Positions 1 to 10,039 of a stretch of 64,000 nt of DNA are shown piece after piece; the stretch's first letter is position 1, and the number at the start of each line of letters is the position of its first letter. Source of the DNA: Brachypterus glaber (taxonomy: Eukaryota; Arthropoda; Insecta; Coleoptera; Kateretidae); NCBI GenBank assembly GCA_958510825.1, contig OY294044.1:97822426-97886425 (forward strand), read 5' to 3'. The position numbers and the translations under genes are program-made. Below the pieces are notes generated by a model, which saw nothing but the letters and a program-made list of their open reading frames with translations, searched no databases and had not been told where the DNA came from.

Positions 1-117
1 ATAAAAATACATATTTAACTAATTCTAAAAAGTATATATATTTTATATCCATGACATAAAAAAGTAGTACAGCGTTTTTTTTAATTATGTATACGTTTAT
101 TTCTTCTATTACTTCTA

Positions 118-294
118 GTAATAAACATGGGCGGATTTAGGGGGAGGGCCATGGGGGCCATGGGGGCCATGCCCCCCAGCGAGATACATTAGCATAGAAA
201 TACCTTCAAAATTATATTTTTGGTGAAAGCGCAATTTTTTTCCTTATGGTTTCCCCCCTTCTTAAAATGAAATAAATCCGCCCCTGGTAATAAA
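118..294. mobile_element. hAT-type MITE with 8-bp TSD
   Basis: A 161-bp element (126-286) lies between two identical copies of GTAATAAA (118-125 and 287-294). Its ends are inverted: CATGGGCGGATTTA on the left and TAAATCCGCCCCTG on the right, 13 of 14 matching. An 8-bp target duplication and a CAGGGGCGG-like terminus are the usual signature of hAT transposons. The interior has a short direct repeat of GGGGGCCATG (about 140-175) and no coding capacity, so it is a non-autonomous copy. The perfect duplication suggests a fairly recent insertion. Confidence 0.85.
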
Positions 295-411
295 TCAGCT
301 GTATGCAGTGATGTCAATAGCAATTTTTATTCGTTTTTGCAAAAGGCAACATCGATTCTCAATAAATGACGGTTCTTATACATAAAATATTTAAAACGAT
401 TTTGTATTTCA

Positions 412-2239
412 GCATATGAAAAAATCACTGATGACATAGAAGAAAAACAAACACTAAGAAACAAATGTTTAGCTGCACTACAACAACAAAAAAATAAAAA
501 AGTCAACAACTCTCAAATAAATTCTTCACTTCAAACACTAAAACAATTAAAATTGAAAATTAACTCCAACAACTTAATAATTTCAAAAGCTGATAAAGGT
601 AATTGCTTGATTATTATGGAAAAATCAGTTTATATTAACAAAGTTTAAACTTTCCTTTCAGAAAACAACTTTATTTTAGCTTCAAAAAATCCCCTTAACT
701 CTTTAATTAAAAAAAACTAAATCATACCTTGAAATGTGCGATTTTACTATTAAAACTTATAAAGCATTTAATTTAACCCATAGCAACCCTCATTTACCCA
801 GACTTCCAAAAATACACAAACTAAACACCCCCATCCGCCCAGTAGTTAGCTTCTGCAACACCAAGGTAGAAAAAATCGCCAAATTTACACTTAATCTCAT
901 TTCTTCTATTACCAGTTTTAAACCTAAATACACAGTAAAATACCCCAGGAATTAATAGACAATCTCCAACATAAATCCCCCTAATCTTGAAAGTCATATC
1001 ATGCTATCCTTTGACGTCACCAACCTTTACACCTCCGTTCCCAGACAAGAAACCATTCCCCTAATAAGTAACATTCTTAACAATAAAGTTTCTGATCACG
1101 TTAAAATGGATATTTTGGCACTTTTACAATTATGTCTTAATCAAGATTCTTTTGTCTTCAACAATAAAATTTACATTTAACCCGACGGACTAGCCATGGG
1201 AAACCCTTTTTCAGGTTTTCTTTCTGACATTTTCTTAGATGAGCTAGAGAAAAATAAAATACTACCCCATTTTACAAATATCGTTTTATGGCGAAGGTAC
1301 GTGGACGACATTTTTGTACTCCTTAAAAGTACAATAGATGACGCTAACAATATCCTTAATTATATTAACAACATTCATCCTAACATTAAATTCACCATAG
1401 AATTGGAAAATGACAAAACATTAAACTTTTTAGACATTACCATCACTCGCAACACAGAAAATAATAGTTTTGATTACAGTATATTTAGAAAACCAACACA
1501 GACAGACCACATTATTCCCATAGACTCGTGCCATACATACAATCACAAACTTGCCTCCCTTACTTGCTATATTAACCGCGCTCTTAAAATTCGCATGTCC
1601 CCCTTAAATAGAAATAAAGAAATTAGCATTATTAAACATCTCGCTCTAAATAACAAATTTCCCCCCAGTACTGTAGACAAAATAATAAAGAAAATCAACT
1701 ACAAAACCCTTATCGCCCAAGCATATTCTTCCAGTCAAATTAAAAATAATAAAAAATTGATCTCCCTTCCCTTTGTCGGTCCACTTTCTTGTAAAATCTC
1801 CAAAATTTTCAACAAATGTGATAAGAAAATAGCCTTTAAAACCCCCAATACCATAAGTTCCATCCTAGTAAATACCAAAACTCCTATTCCCTTAATCAAA
1901 AAATCAGGTATATACAAACTTAACTGTAACTCCTGCCGAAAATTCTACATCGGGAAAACTTCAAGAAGCCTGGAAACTCGTTGTAAAGAGCATATTTCAA
2001 GACACAATAAATCAGTCCTCGGCCACCACCTAAAATTCAATGATCATACTTTTAACATGGAAGAAAATTGTGAAATCTTACATTATCTAACTACACATAA
2101 ATATGACTTAAAACTCTTCCTTTTAGAAGACCTAGAAATTCATCTAGGATTAAAAAATGAAAAAGAATTGTGCCTAAACAATCAATTAGAACTGAACCAA
2201 AAAATAACTTTTAAACCACTATTTAAAAATCTAATTTAA
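412..2239 (+). pseudogene. Penelope-like reverse transcriptase with GIY-YIG endonuclease, disrupted
   Basis: This is the remains of the single PLE protein, which reverse-transcribes element RNA primed at a nick made by its own endonuclease. Frame 1 carries the N-terminal block with SKADKGN at 583-603. After a frameshift near 720 the frame continues from 734 with LPKIHK and RPVVS, then FDVTNLYTSVP (RT motif A, from 1010), DGLAMGNPFSGF around 1184-1220, and YVDD (catalytic motif C) just downstream. The C-terminus has GIYKLNCNSC followed by YIGKT (residues 238-255 of the 1196-2239 segment), the GIY-YIG nuclease with the Cys pair usual in PLEs. Disablements are in-frame stops at 646, 718, 953-958 and 1178 plus the frameshift. 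The stop at 1178 fits a CAA-to-TAA change. The longest open piece is 347 codons (1196-2239). It cannot encode an intact enzyme. Confidence 0.9.
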
Positions 2240-2583
2240 ATTTCAAAAATTTTACCGCTTCTTTAACCAGGGATTTTAATTTGTCGATTTTATTGTTTTA
2301 GTATCTTATCAATGTCTAAGCTGTATACACATATTTTTATCTTTATTTATTATTTTAACTTTTTAAATGTGATGTCCCAATTTTTTTAAATTACCTCTTA
2401 GGTTTTATTAGTTTTTAGCTCTGACGAGTAAGTACTCTTTATGTTTAATTTTATAAAATTTAATTTCTAATTTTTTAAAAAATTTTTAATTTTTAATTTT
2501 CTAATTTTTAGTCTTTAAAACTTTATATAATCTTACTTTTTAACCCCTCTATTTACCACCATTTTTCTTACTTTTCAGAGCTA

Positions 2584-2621
2584 AGCCCTGAATGATGATC
2601 TTAGATCGAAAGCGCTAGGCT
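2584..2621 (+). ncRNA. Hammerhead-like ribozyme motif in PLE-1 3' UTR, degenerate
   Basis: The motif runs stem I AGCC/GGCU, core CUGAAUGAU, stem II GAUC/GAUC with a UUA loop, then GAA, then the palindrome AGCGCU in the stem III position, then A before the closing stem I strand. The order of parts matches type I hammerheads with a minimal stem III as reported for Penelope-like elements, some of which are thought to act as dimers. The core departs from CUGANGA by extra bases, so self-cleavage is doubtful in this copy. Confidence 0.5.
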
Positions 2622-2670
2622 AATTTTAAATAAATTCATATGCTAAAATACAAAATCGTTTTAAATATTT

Positions 2671-3270
2671 CATTTATCACAGCATACAAGTCAACAATAC
2701 TTAATTCTTATACATAACCTCAAATAATATACACTGTCATATAATTATATTATAATGAGCAACTCACCGTTAAGATTTTTTGTACATCTAAGACAAGATA
2801 GCCTTACTTTTTCTTTGCGTCAAAATTACTGTCAATATTAAAAGTCCAATTTAAATTATTAAAATATCGAAAATATGTAGGGTTCGTTGCTAGCTTCTTG
2901 TACTACTTTTTTCTGTCACGGTTAGTACTTGTTTTCAAGAAATTATAGTATTATTATTTTTTATTATTTTAAGTAATTCAAAGACATGATTTAGTAAGAT
3001 ATGTATTCAACTTCAATCAAGCAAAACATTTGATTTGAGTTCTTGTGGATATACAAACTTTTGAGCCGCTTGATCTGAATATTACTTGTTTTCAGTAGGA
3101 CTGTCTCTCCGTGTATTAGTAGAGCTCGGATCGAGGTATTCATTTACCGGGGGATCGCAAAAATTAATATTTTAAAAACATCTTTTTAAGTAAATAGTCA
3201 CTTTTAACTATATTTTACTAACTGGACTTTCAAAAAGCATCAATGTCGCGTACACAACAGTTCTCCGATA
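2671..3270. other. AT-rich stretch, nothing recognised
   Basis: No frame of note, no RNA gene and no repeat shared with the rest of the window was seen here. Confidence 0.5.
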
Positions 3271-3480
3271 AAGTCGTATCAAAGTTGCAAGCGACTTGTA
3301 ACTGCTGTGTTACACAACTTCACACTATGATATTTAAAGAACGCTTCGACATAATGACTTGAAATAAGAAACATTTTTTTTACTACTTAAAAAATCTTTA
3401 TTCCAAATTTTAAGCCTCTGTGTCAAAGCGTTCTTGAAATATCGTAGAGTAAAGTGGTTTTGCAACTTTAATACGACTAT
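3271..3480. repeat. Palindromic MITE, family A, copy 1
   Basis: An imperfect hairpin. The left arm begins AAGTCGTATCAAAGTTGCAA and contains GAACGCTTCGACAT. The right arm ends TTGCAACTTTAATACGACT and contains TGTCAAAGCGTTCTTGAA. Related copies lie at 49879-50065 and, as a half, right of the assembly gap at 38900. Recurrence as a hairpin suggests a non-autonomous DNA transposon. No target duplication was identified. Confidence 0.65.
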
Positions 3481-3859
3481 AGGTGCTTGATATTGATATT
3501 GTTTAAGCTTAAGGAAACTTTTGTTACTTTGATTATTTTACTAATAGTTTTTACTTAATAATATTATGTAATAAGAAAATATTATTTTCTTATTTGTTTT
3601 CCCGAAATTGTAACCTATAACATATTAATCAAGCGAGTATTTTTATTTGATCAATGGCTAAAAATATCCAAGTATTAAGTGGATGTTGGAAAGTAAAACG
3701 AGATATTTAATCAAAGCCTATATCAATAAGATTACTCCCACATTCCAAAAATTTGCCAGCTACATATAAAGTAAAACTTACGGTTCACCTAAGACTCTCG
3801 CAAAAAAAGTGCCAATACGTTCTGAAATTTTAATTACACAGGCACACAAAAAAGGTGTG

Positions 3860-4270
3860 TTTCCCCAGACGAGACAAATATTTCTATACGTTTTTGTGGT
3901 CGCTGAATCTGAATCTGAAGTTGCTTTGACTCGGCCAGGTCGCATTTCATTGCTAACCTCAAAAAAGTGATGAAAGTTGAAACATTTCACTGATTTGCGT
4001 TTTTTGAGGCGACCTGACCGAGTCAAACCAACCTCAGATTAGGATTCAGCGACCTCAAAAACATATAGAAATTTTTGTCTTCTCTGGGGAAACAGATTTT
4101 TTTTTTGGTGGGCCTATGCGAAAGTACCTACACGAAAAAAAAAAAGTCACCAGACGAGACAAATATTTCTAAATATTTTTGGGGTCGCTGAATCTGAATC
4201 TGGGGTTGGTCTGACTCGATCAGGTTCGTTGCTAACCTCAAAAAAGTGATAAAATGTATTTTTTTGAGGT
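3860..4270. repeat. Palindrome plus third partial copy, GCTGAATCTGAATC repeat
   Basis: Two arms (about 3860-3970 and 3985-4095) are inverted around 3975. Both contain GAGACAAATATTTCTA-like, TCGCTGAATCTGAATC and GACTCGGYCAGGTCG-like stretches. A direct third copy of one arm follows at about 4150-4270. The motif GATTCAGCGACC recurs at the right end of the window (63981-63992), so this is part of a dispersed family. Short frames here are shadows of the hairpin. Confidence 0.6.
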
Positions 4271-4521
4271 TATCCATTTACTATCCCTTTATACACGTGT
4301 TAAAAAAAAAATAAAAAGTCATTGTGCCGTAAAAAAAAAATAAAAAAGCTAAAGAAACATATTTTTTTTAAAATAGGCTGTCAGCGACCTTTACTTTTTT
4401 TATTTAAAAAAAAAAAAAATAAAGGGATACTTTTACCCCAATGGAGAGTCCTCCAATCTTATTAATTTAAAATTTTGGTGGGTACATTTGTACCATATTT
4501 CATGTTATTTTTGACAGTTGA

Positions 4522-5907
4522 ACTGTCAAAAGAAAATTGATGTAACTATTTCATACACATACACGTCTAATATTGTCTATTTCTTCCTAAGTACCTTACT
4601 TATACTCCATTCCGGAGAAGAGTAAGCTTTATAGCTTACTCCAGTTCCAAGTGAACCGCAATATTGCTGTTTAAGTTTTTTTTAATTTATTTCTTTTTTA
4701 ATATTTCAAAATGTTTTTTGTTTTATAAAAAAATATCTTATTAAAAAAAATGTGAAAAAGTTTTTTTTTAAATTTTTTTTTTTTTGAAAAAAAGGAAAAA
4801 AATATTTTTGTAATGCGTAGCATTACATATCTTCACGACTTGTTTAAATATACTTTTCATAGGTGCCGCACTAAAATATTTAGCGTAGAATCAGGAGAAC
4901 GCGATGACTCTCAAAAGAGCCGGTGGCATTTGCGTATGTCTTAGGCAGCGAACGTGTTAACCGCATATACCGGGTGTCCCAACTCTATTTACCCAGCGAT
5001 TTTCTCGTAAACTAAAAGAGATAATCAAGTTCTGAGAAAACCATCTCAAATAAGACAACTTAAACTATCTTTTAGCATATATTTGATACTTTCAGCTCTT
5101 GAAATTTGGGCAGAAAGGGGGGTCGTGTGATACATCATTTTAAAGCTTATAAAAATCTTCATTTAATAATATATTTTTATTTTTTTCTAACATTTTTTTT
5201 TGGGTTTAAAACTGTCAAAAGAAAATTGATGTAACTATTTCATACACATACACGTCTAATATTGTCTATTTTTTCCTAAGTACCTTACTTATACTCCGTT
5301 CCGGAGAAGAGTAAGCTTTATAGCTTACTCCAGTTCCAAGTGAACCGCAATATTGCTGTTTAAGTTTTTTTTTTTAATTTATTTCTTTTTTAATATTTCA
5401 AAATGTTTTTTGTTTTATAAAAAAATATCTTATTAAAAAAAATGTGAAAAAGTTTTTTTTTTAATTTTTTTTTTTGAAAAGAAGGAAAAAAATGTTTTTG
5501 TAATGCGTAGCATTACATATCTTCACGACTTGTTTAAATATACTTTTCATAGGTGCCGCACTAAAATATTTAGCGTAGAATCAGGAGAACGCGATGACTC
5601 TCAAAAGAGCCGGTGGCATTTGCGTATGTCTTACGCCAATGGCAGCGAACGTGTTAACCGCATATACCGGGTGTCCCAACTCTATTTACCCAGCAATTTT
5701 TTCGTAAACTAAAAGAGATAATCAAGTTCTGAGAAAAGCATCTCAAATAAGACAACTTAAACTATCTTTTAGCATATATTTGATACTTTCAGCTCTTGAA
5801 ATGTGGGCAGAAAGGGGGGTCGTGTGATACATCATTTCAAAGCATATAAAAATCTTCATTTAATAATATATTTTTATTTTTTTCTAACATTTTTTTTGGG
5901 TTTAAAA
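4522..5907. repeat. Tandem duplication of a 0.69-kb unit
   Basis: 4522-5210 and 5211-5907 are direct copies that match closely along their length, both starting ACTGTCAAAAGAAAATTGAT. Each unit holds the short hairpin GAGTAAGCTTTATAGCTTACTC, then a piggyBac-like end read leftward (GGCAGCGAACGTGTTAA, TTAA at 5654-5657 in copy 2), then the left half of the TATACCGGG MITE. Copy 1 lacks CGCCAAT just upstream of that end. The downstream right half of the MITE is present only once, so the duplication broke inside it. Confidence 0.85.
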
Positions 5908-6348
5908 TAGGATTGAAAATGGGTATTTGACAAAATTTCTCTAAAAAATCAGACAATTTCTTAAAAATTACTAATTTCATGATGAAAAAACGTAAATAAT
6001 AATTTTAAACTAATTTTAATTGACATAAATAAAAATTAAAAAAAAATTAAAAAATCGCATTTTTAGCACAAAAAATTAAAAAATGAAAACCTTAAGAAAA
6101 TCGTTTAAAAAATAAACAGTCCAATAGAGAATTTTATTTGCTTTAAAATGATGTATACACGACCTCAATTTGTATTTAAAAAAAATCTCCCCGTGCCCCC
6201 TGCCCACATTTTAGTAGCTGAGAGCATCAAATATATGCCAGAAGATAATTTAAGTTGTCTAATTTAAGGTGGTTTTCGCAGAACTTGATTATCTCTTTTA
6301 GTTTTCTAGAAAATCGCTGGGCAAATAGAGTTGGGACACCCGGTATAT
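5663..6348. mobile_element. Tc1/mariner-like MITE with long inverted repeats
   Basis: The left end TATACCGGGTGTCCCAACTC is mirrored at the right end (6327-6348). Inversion continues inward for more than 100 bp, through the motif AAAAGAGATAATCAAGTTCT and a region with GTGGGCAGAAAGG. The outer TA at both ends fits a TA target. The left half alone is also present at 4969-5210 through the tandem duplication. No transposase frame. Confidence 0.7.
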
Positions 6349-6680
6349 CATTCAAAATTAAACGCTTAAATCCACATTTACTAATGTAAATAATAATTAT
6401 GCATTTGCCTTTTTATAATATAAACTCTACATAAATAATCCCATACAAATTCAAATGTAACTCATTCGAAAGTAAATATAGAACTTCCTGCACTAATAAA
6501 ACCCACATATTTTCCTATTTGTTTTCCTAAAATTATACCCCACAATTTCCTGTATCTAACTAGTCCTTTTACATGGTTTAAAACTCGTTTATTTCGTACC
6601 AGTATCCAGTTTAATTCAAATATGTAATATGAGTATAAATGAGCTCAAAGCGACTGTTTAATTAAAACAGTTAAGCAACT
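6349..6680. other. Unassigned AT-rich sequence
   Basis: I see no gene or repeat that I can name in this stretch. Confidence 0.4.
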
Positions 6681-7160
6681 TATATTACTCACAGCGCCTG
6701 CGCTAAATTAATATTATACGGTAGTTTTGAATTTCCCAAAATCGCCAAAAAACGCCCTAGACAAAAATTTCTTGGATACAAATGTGTTTCACAAAAATAA
6801 AAAACTTTTAAAATGTCCGTCCGTCCGATGTCACGATCTTTGTGTACACGATAACTCCAGAACGAATTATCCGATCGACTCGAAATTTTCAGGATAAATC
6901 AAGTTCTAAGAGGGGAAGATCCCTATTGTTTTTCAAAGTAATCCCCCCAAAAACAAAAAAGTTATGGGGGGTTAAACTTTTTTTAAAAATAAAAAACTAT
7001 TAAAAAAAAAAAATCAACAATTTTTTTTTTCGCAAAAAGAAAATTAAAAAAAAATTAAAATTAAAAAAAAAAGTTTTTCGTTTTTCAAAACAAAAAAAAT
7101 GTTTTTCTATTTAAAAAAATATATATATTTGGGAAAATGCAATATACTATTTACTGTGAA
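6681..7160 (+). repeat. Interspersed repeat D, copy 1, with GTCC microsatellite
   Basis: The order of landmarks is ACTCACAGCGCCTGCGCTAA, then GTCCGTCCGTCCG, ATGTCACGATC, AACTCCAGAACGAATTATCCG, TTTTCAGGATAAATCAAGTTC and GATCCCTATTG, followed by a long A/T-rich tail. The same order is seen inverted at 46770-47002 and direct at 52780-53010. The landmark upstream of the microsatellite and the shared sentence after it define a dispersed family of unknown class. Confidence 0.65.
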
Positions 7161-7324
7161 TACTATATAATGAAATGCGTAGCATTAAATATCTTCACGG
7201 CTTGTTTATCGATTACACTGGTTTACAAGGCTTTTATTTTCCCGAGTTTTAAGTAATTTTACGTGCTGAATTAAAAAAATCATTGGGCCGTTTTTATGCT
7301 CATCACCTTACATTATTCTATTCG

Positions 7325-7520
7325 GATGATTTAGTTTCTCTTTTCTTCTTCTTCTTTTTCTTCTTTTATTTTTTTTCCTCTTCTTATTTTTCTTCTTTTT
7401 CTTATTCTTCTTCTTTTTTTATTCTTCTACTTCGTCTTCTTGGTCTTCTTCGTCTTCTTCATATTCTTCCCTCCCTTGTCTTCTTTCACTTATTCTTCTT
7501 CTTTTTTTTCATACTTATAA
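7325..7520 (+). repeat. Polypyrimidine (TTC/TCT-rich) tract
   Basis: About 190 bases are almost purely C and T on the plus strand, in irregular TTC, TCTT and TTCTTC runs. The low-complexity phenylalanine/serine frame across it is not a gene. Such asymmetric tracts can form triplex DNA. Confidence 0.85.
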
Positions 7521-7529
7521 TTACCCTAT

Positions 7530-8050
7530 AATAACACCGGGTTTATGATCTTTTTAGGGTTTAGATTTATTTTCTAAATCCAAATCAGCAAAAGGAGCTA
7601 AATCGACTGTGTTTTTCGCGACTGATATTTTTTGCTTTATGTCTTACCGGTAAAAAACCTGCAAAATTATTTAATTTGTCTTTAACGCAAAGTGTTACCT
7701 AAAATAAAAAAATCAAGAATCGAGAATTTTTATTTTGTCTCGATTCTTAATTCCTATCGTATATTGAATTTTAAAGACCAAGTCGGGAAAACCTAGTCTT
7801 TCTATTCTAGTGAAACACTATTTACAAATTATAATACTCGACTGACTAGTCAGCAAAAATTCTTACAGCCTTATAACAATATAACATTTAATTTCTAAAA
7901 TTGTTAATCACAGGGCATACCTCTAATGATAGCAATTTTACCACCCCACCCAGCTCAATTCCTATTACCTTCAAATGTAAGGCACACACGAATATAATCA
8001 AAGAGATGATTTGATAGTATACTAATAATCTAAGAGCTAGTGAATATTCT
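7530..8050. other. Unassigned; start of a motif reused at the satellite edge
   Basis: No gene is visible. ATAATCAAAGAGATGATTT (7996-8014) recurs at about 9828 immediately left of the satellite array, which suggests both belong to one older dispersed repeat. Confidence 0.4.
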
Positions 8051-8290
8051 TAACAAGTCATTTTCTCCCGGCTTAAGAAGTGTATCGGATACGAAAAATA
8101 ATAAGATTTTGCACAATTAAACTTACTTTCCAAAAATGTGTCTTAAAATAAATTCTATTTAAGCTATTTCCAAATTTGCGGGTACTGGATCCGCTTTCTT
8201 TGGATGCTATAAGCTCAAAAAGTAAAGCTACTATAAAGAGGTACCCTAAAATTTTATTCTTAACTTATCGAGTCACGTAAACTCTAATTT
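8050..8290 (-). repeat. R repeat fragment
   Basis: Reading the minus strand, the segment shows the R landmarks in order: GACTCGATAAGTTAAGAAT-like, CATCCAAAGAAAGCGGATCC-like, AAATAGCTTAAATAGAATTT and GCCGGGAGAAAATGAC-like. It is diverged from the better copies at 51690-54670. Confidence 0.55.
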
Positions 8291-8394
8291 TGTTTATGCC
8301 GAAAATGAACTTTTCTTTATTTGTTTACCCCTTCTATCACATTGTCATATGCCACTTGTTAGTCAAATAAAAAAAAATTAAAAATATATAATTT

Positions 8395-8952
8395 TGAAAT
8401 TTTGTAGGTATGTCTATTTATATTTAAAGAATAGAAAAAAGTTCTTTTTTAGATTTTTAAAATGCCATTTTTTGCCATAAATTTTTTTTGAAAAAAAAAA
8501 CATAAAAAACGGCGGTCGCCATGATTACGGCCGTTTGGATTAACTGAAAAAAAAACGGGATATTATTCAGTATTGAAGTCGCTATACCGGTATACCCCTT
8601 CCTATCTAAAAATTTTTTTTTGGCCAAAAAATAACGAAATTTCGCACGTATATCAAAAATGTTTAAATAATTATTTTAATAATAATTATAATTTTCAAGA
8701 AGAACGCCTGCCATTTTGTTATTTTTTGGCCAACATATTTTCTATATTCTACATACGACTATATATAGCGACTTTAATACTGAATAATATCCCGTTTTGT
8801 TTTTTTTAGTAGATCCAAATGGCCGGAATCATGGCGACCGCTGTTTTTTAATGTTATTTTCTCAAAAAAAAATATGGAAAAAAATGGCACTTTAAAAATC
8901 TAAAAAAAAAAATATTCTTTAAATATAAATAAACATGCCTACAAAATTTCAC
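8395..8952. repeat. Palindromic element, about 560 bp
   Basis: The arms begin TGAAATTTTGTAGGTATG and end CATGCCTACAAAATTTCA. They stay complementary inward through ATTTTTAAAATGCCATTTTT, GGCGGTCGCCATGATTACGG and ACGGGATATTATTCAGTATT to a centre near 8670. A 78-codon frame at 8573-8809 lies across the hairpin centre and is not credible as a gene. Probably a MITE; its target duplication was not determined. Confidence 0.75.
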
Positions 8953-9620
8953 AATGATATCTTTTTTCTTTTTGTGCAAAAAAAATGTTTAAAAACAACA
9001 TATTATTAAAATTTGAAGGTAGGAAAAAGTCCAAACCCCTTAATTGAAAGAGATAGCTCATTTTCAGCCAAACAAAAGGAACAGGGTTTACATTATTGTG
9101 TGTTACTATTTTCATTTTTGGGACAAGGGGTAAAAACCTTATTTAAAAAGTACCTTTCACATTTATGATTTATTATAAAATATCAAATTTTTTTATGAAA
9201 TAACGGTATAAATAATTACAAACAAATAAACTAAACATAATTCAACTAGACTAACTTTTTAAACTGAACTAAATGAGATTATTTTTTCAAAAATATAGAT
9301 CTATAGTCAAAACATCATACTTATATGATATAAGTTATATCTATTAAAAATCTAAAAATATTCCCTACAATGTTTTATGTGTCTTAGGCAAAAGTTGTAC
9401 ATACCTTTGTGACTAAACTTCCTTGCACCGTCACTAAACATGCGCAATATTTAAAAAAACAATAGCATATCCTATGATATTAAAAATAAGTAACTGTAGA
9501 GAGATAGTGTAGGTAACTGTAAAAAGTATTAAACTATTTTTTAGTAGAATAAAAACCTTAATACTTATATTTGGATAGGATATGGCTAATAACTAGTCGG
9601 TGGCCAATAACTAGTCGGCG
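8953..9620. other. Unassigned AT-rich sequence
   Basis: Faint mirror matches to the sequence left of 8395 (TTTGTTTACCCCTT versus AAGGGGTAAAAACC) suggest the palindrome may once have been longer. No gene is seen. Confidence 0.35.
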
Positions 9621-9790
9621 ACCAACAACTCCTCGTTTCACTCTATGTCAAAGCAACTTTTTAAAGACAAGACTATTTTTACCTCTTTTTGGGTCCCTTT
9701 GGTCAAAGTATCCAGATCCAGAAACAGCTTAATTAAATGTACTTTAACTTACAGTCTTTAAGACATGTTTAAAATTCAACTGGGGTAAAA
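9620..9790 (+). repeat. R repeat fragment, degenerate
   Basis: It shows TTTTTAAAGACAAGACTATT, GGTCCCTTTGG, AGCTTAATTAAATGTACTTT and CTTTAAGACATG in the R order but with many changes. Confidence 0.45.
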
Positions 9791-9894
9791 TAGCTTGTTG
9801 AAAATGTTCACCAGGTCTTGGACTATAATCAAAGAGATGATTTAATAGTATACTAAGAGAGAGTATCAAAGAGATGATTTAATAGCTACTAGTA

Positions 9895-10039
9895 GCTATT
9901 CATTGAATACAGTCATTATTCATTATTCATAACCAAGTTATAGTTATACTATTGGAATAATTTGATCAAAAGAATCGTAATGTGATTGCGTCATTCTATA
10001 TTTGTGATGAATTTTCTCGAATAAATCCCTTTTCAACTA
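9895..10039. repeat. Unique left flank of the satellite, copy 1
   Basis: These 145 bases (GCTATTCATTGAATACAGTC through TCAACTAG) are not satellite sequence. They recur almost unchanged at 11623-11768 inside the array, at an offset of 1728 bp. Confidence 0.85.

Larger units (their letters stand above)
385..2670 (+). mobile_element. Penelope-like retroelement PLE-1, decayed
   Basis: The element carries a broken reverse transcriptase/GIY-YIG endonuclease frame (412-2239) and a roughly 430-bp AT-rich 3' UTR with a hammerhead-like motif (2584-2621). A 36-bp inverted repeat bounds it: 385-420 is the reverse complement of 2635-2670 with one mismatch. Short inverted copies of the 3' end at the 5' end are known from Penelope-like elements. 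No clear target duplication was found. The coding part is shorter than a typical PLE frame, so the copy is probably 5'-truncated. Confidence 0.85.
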
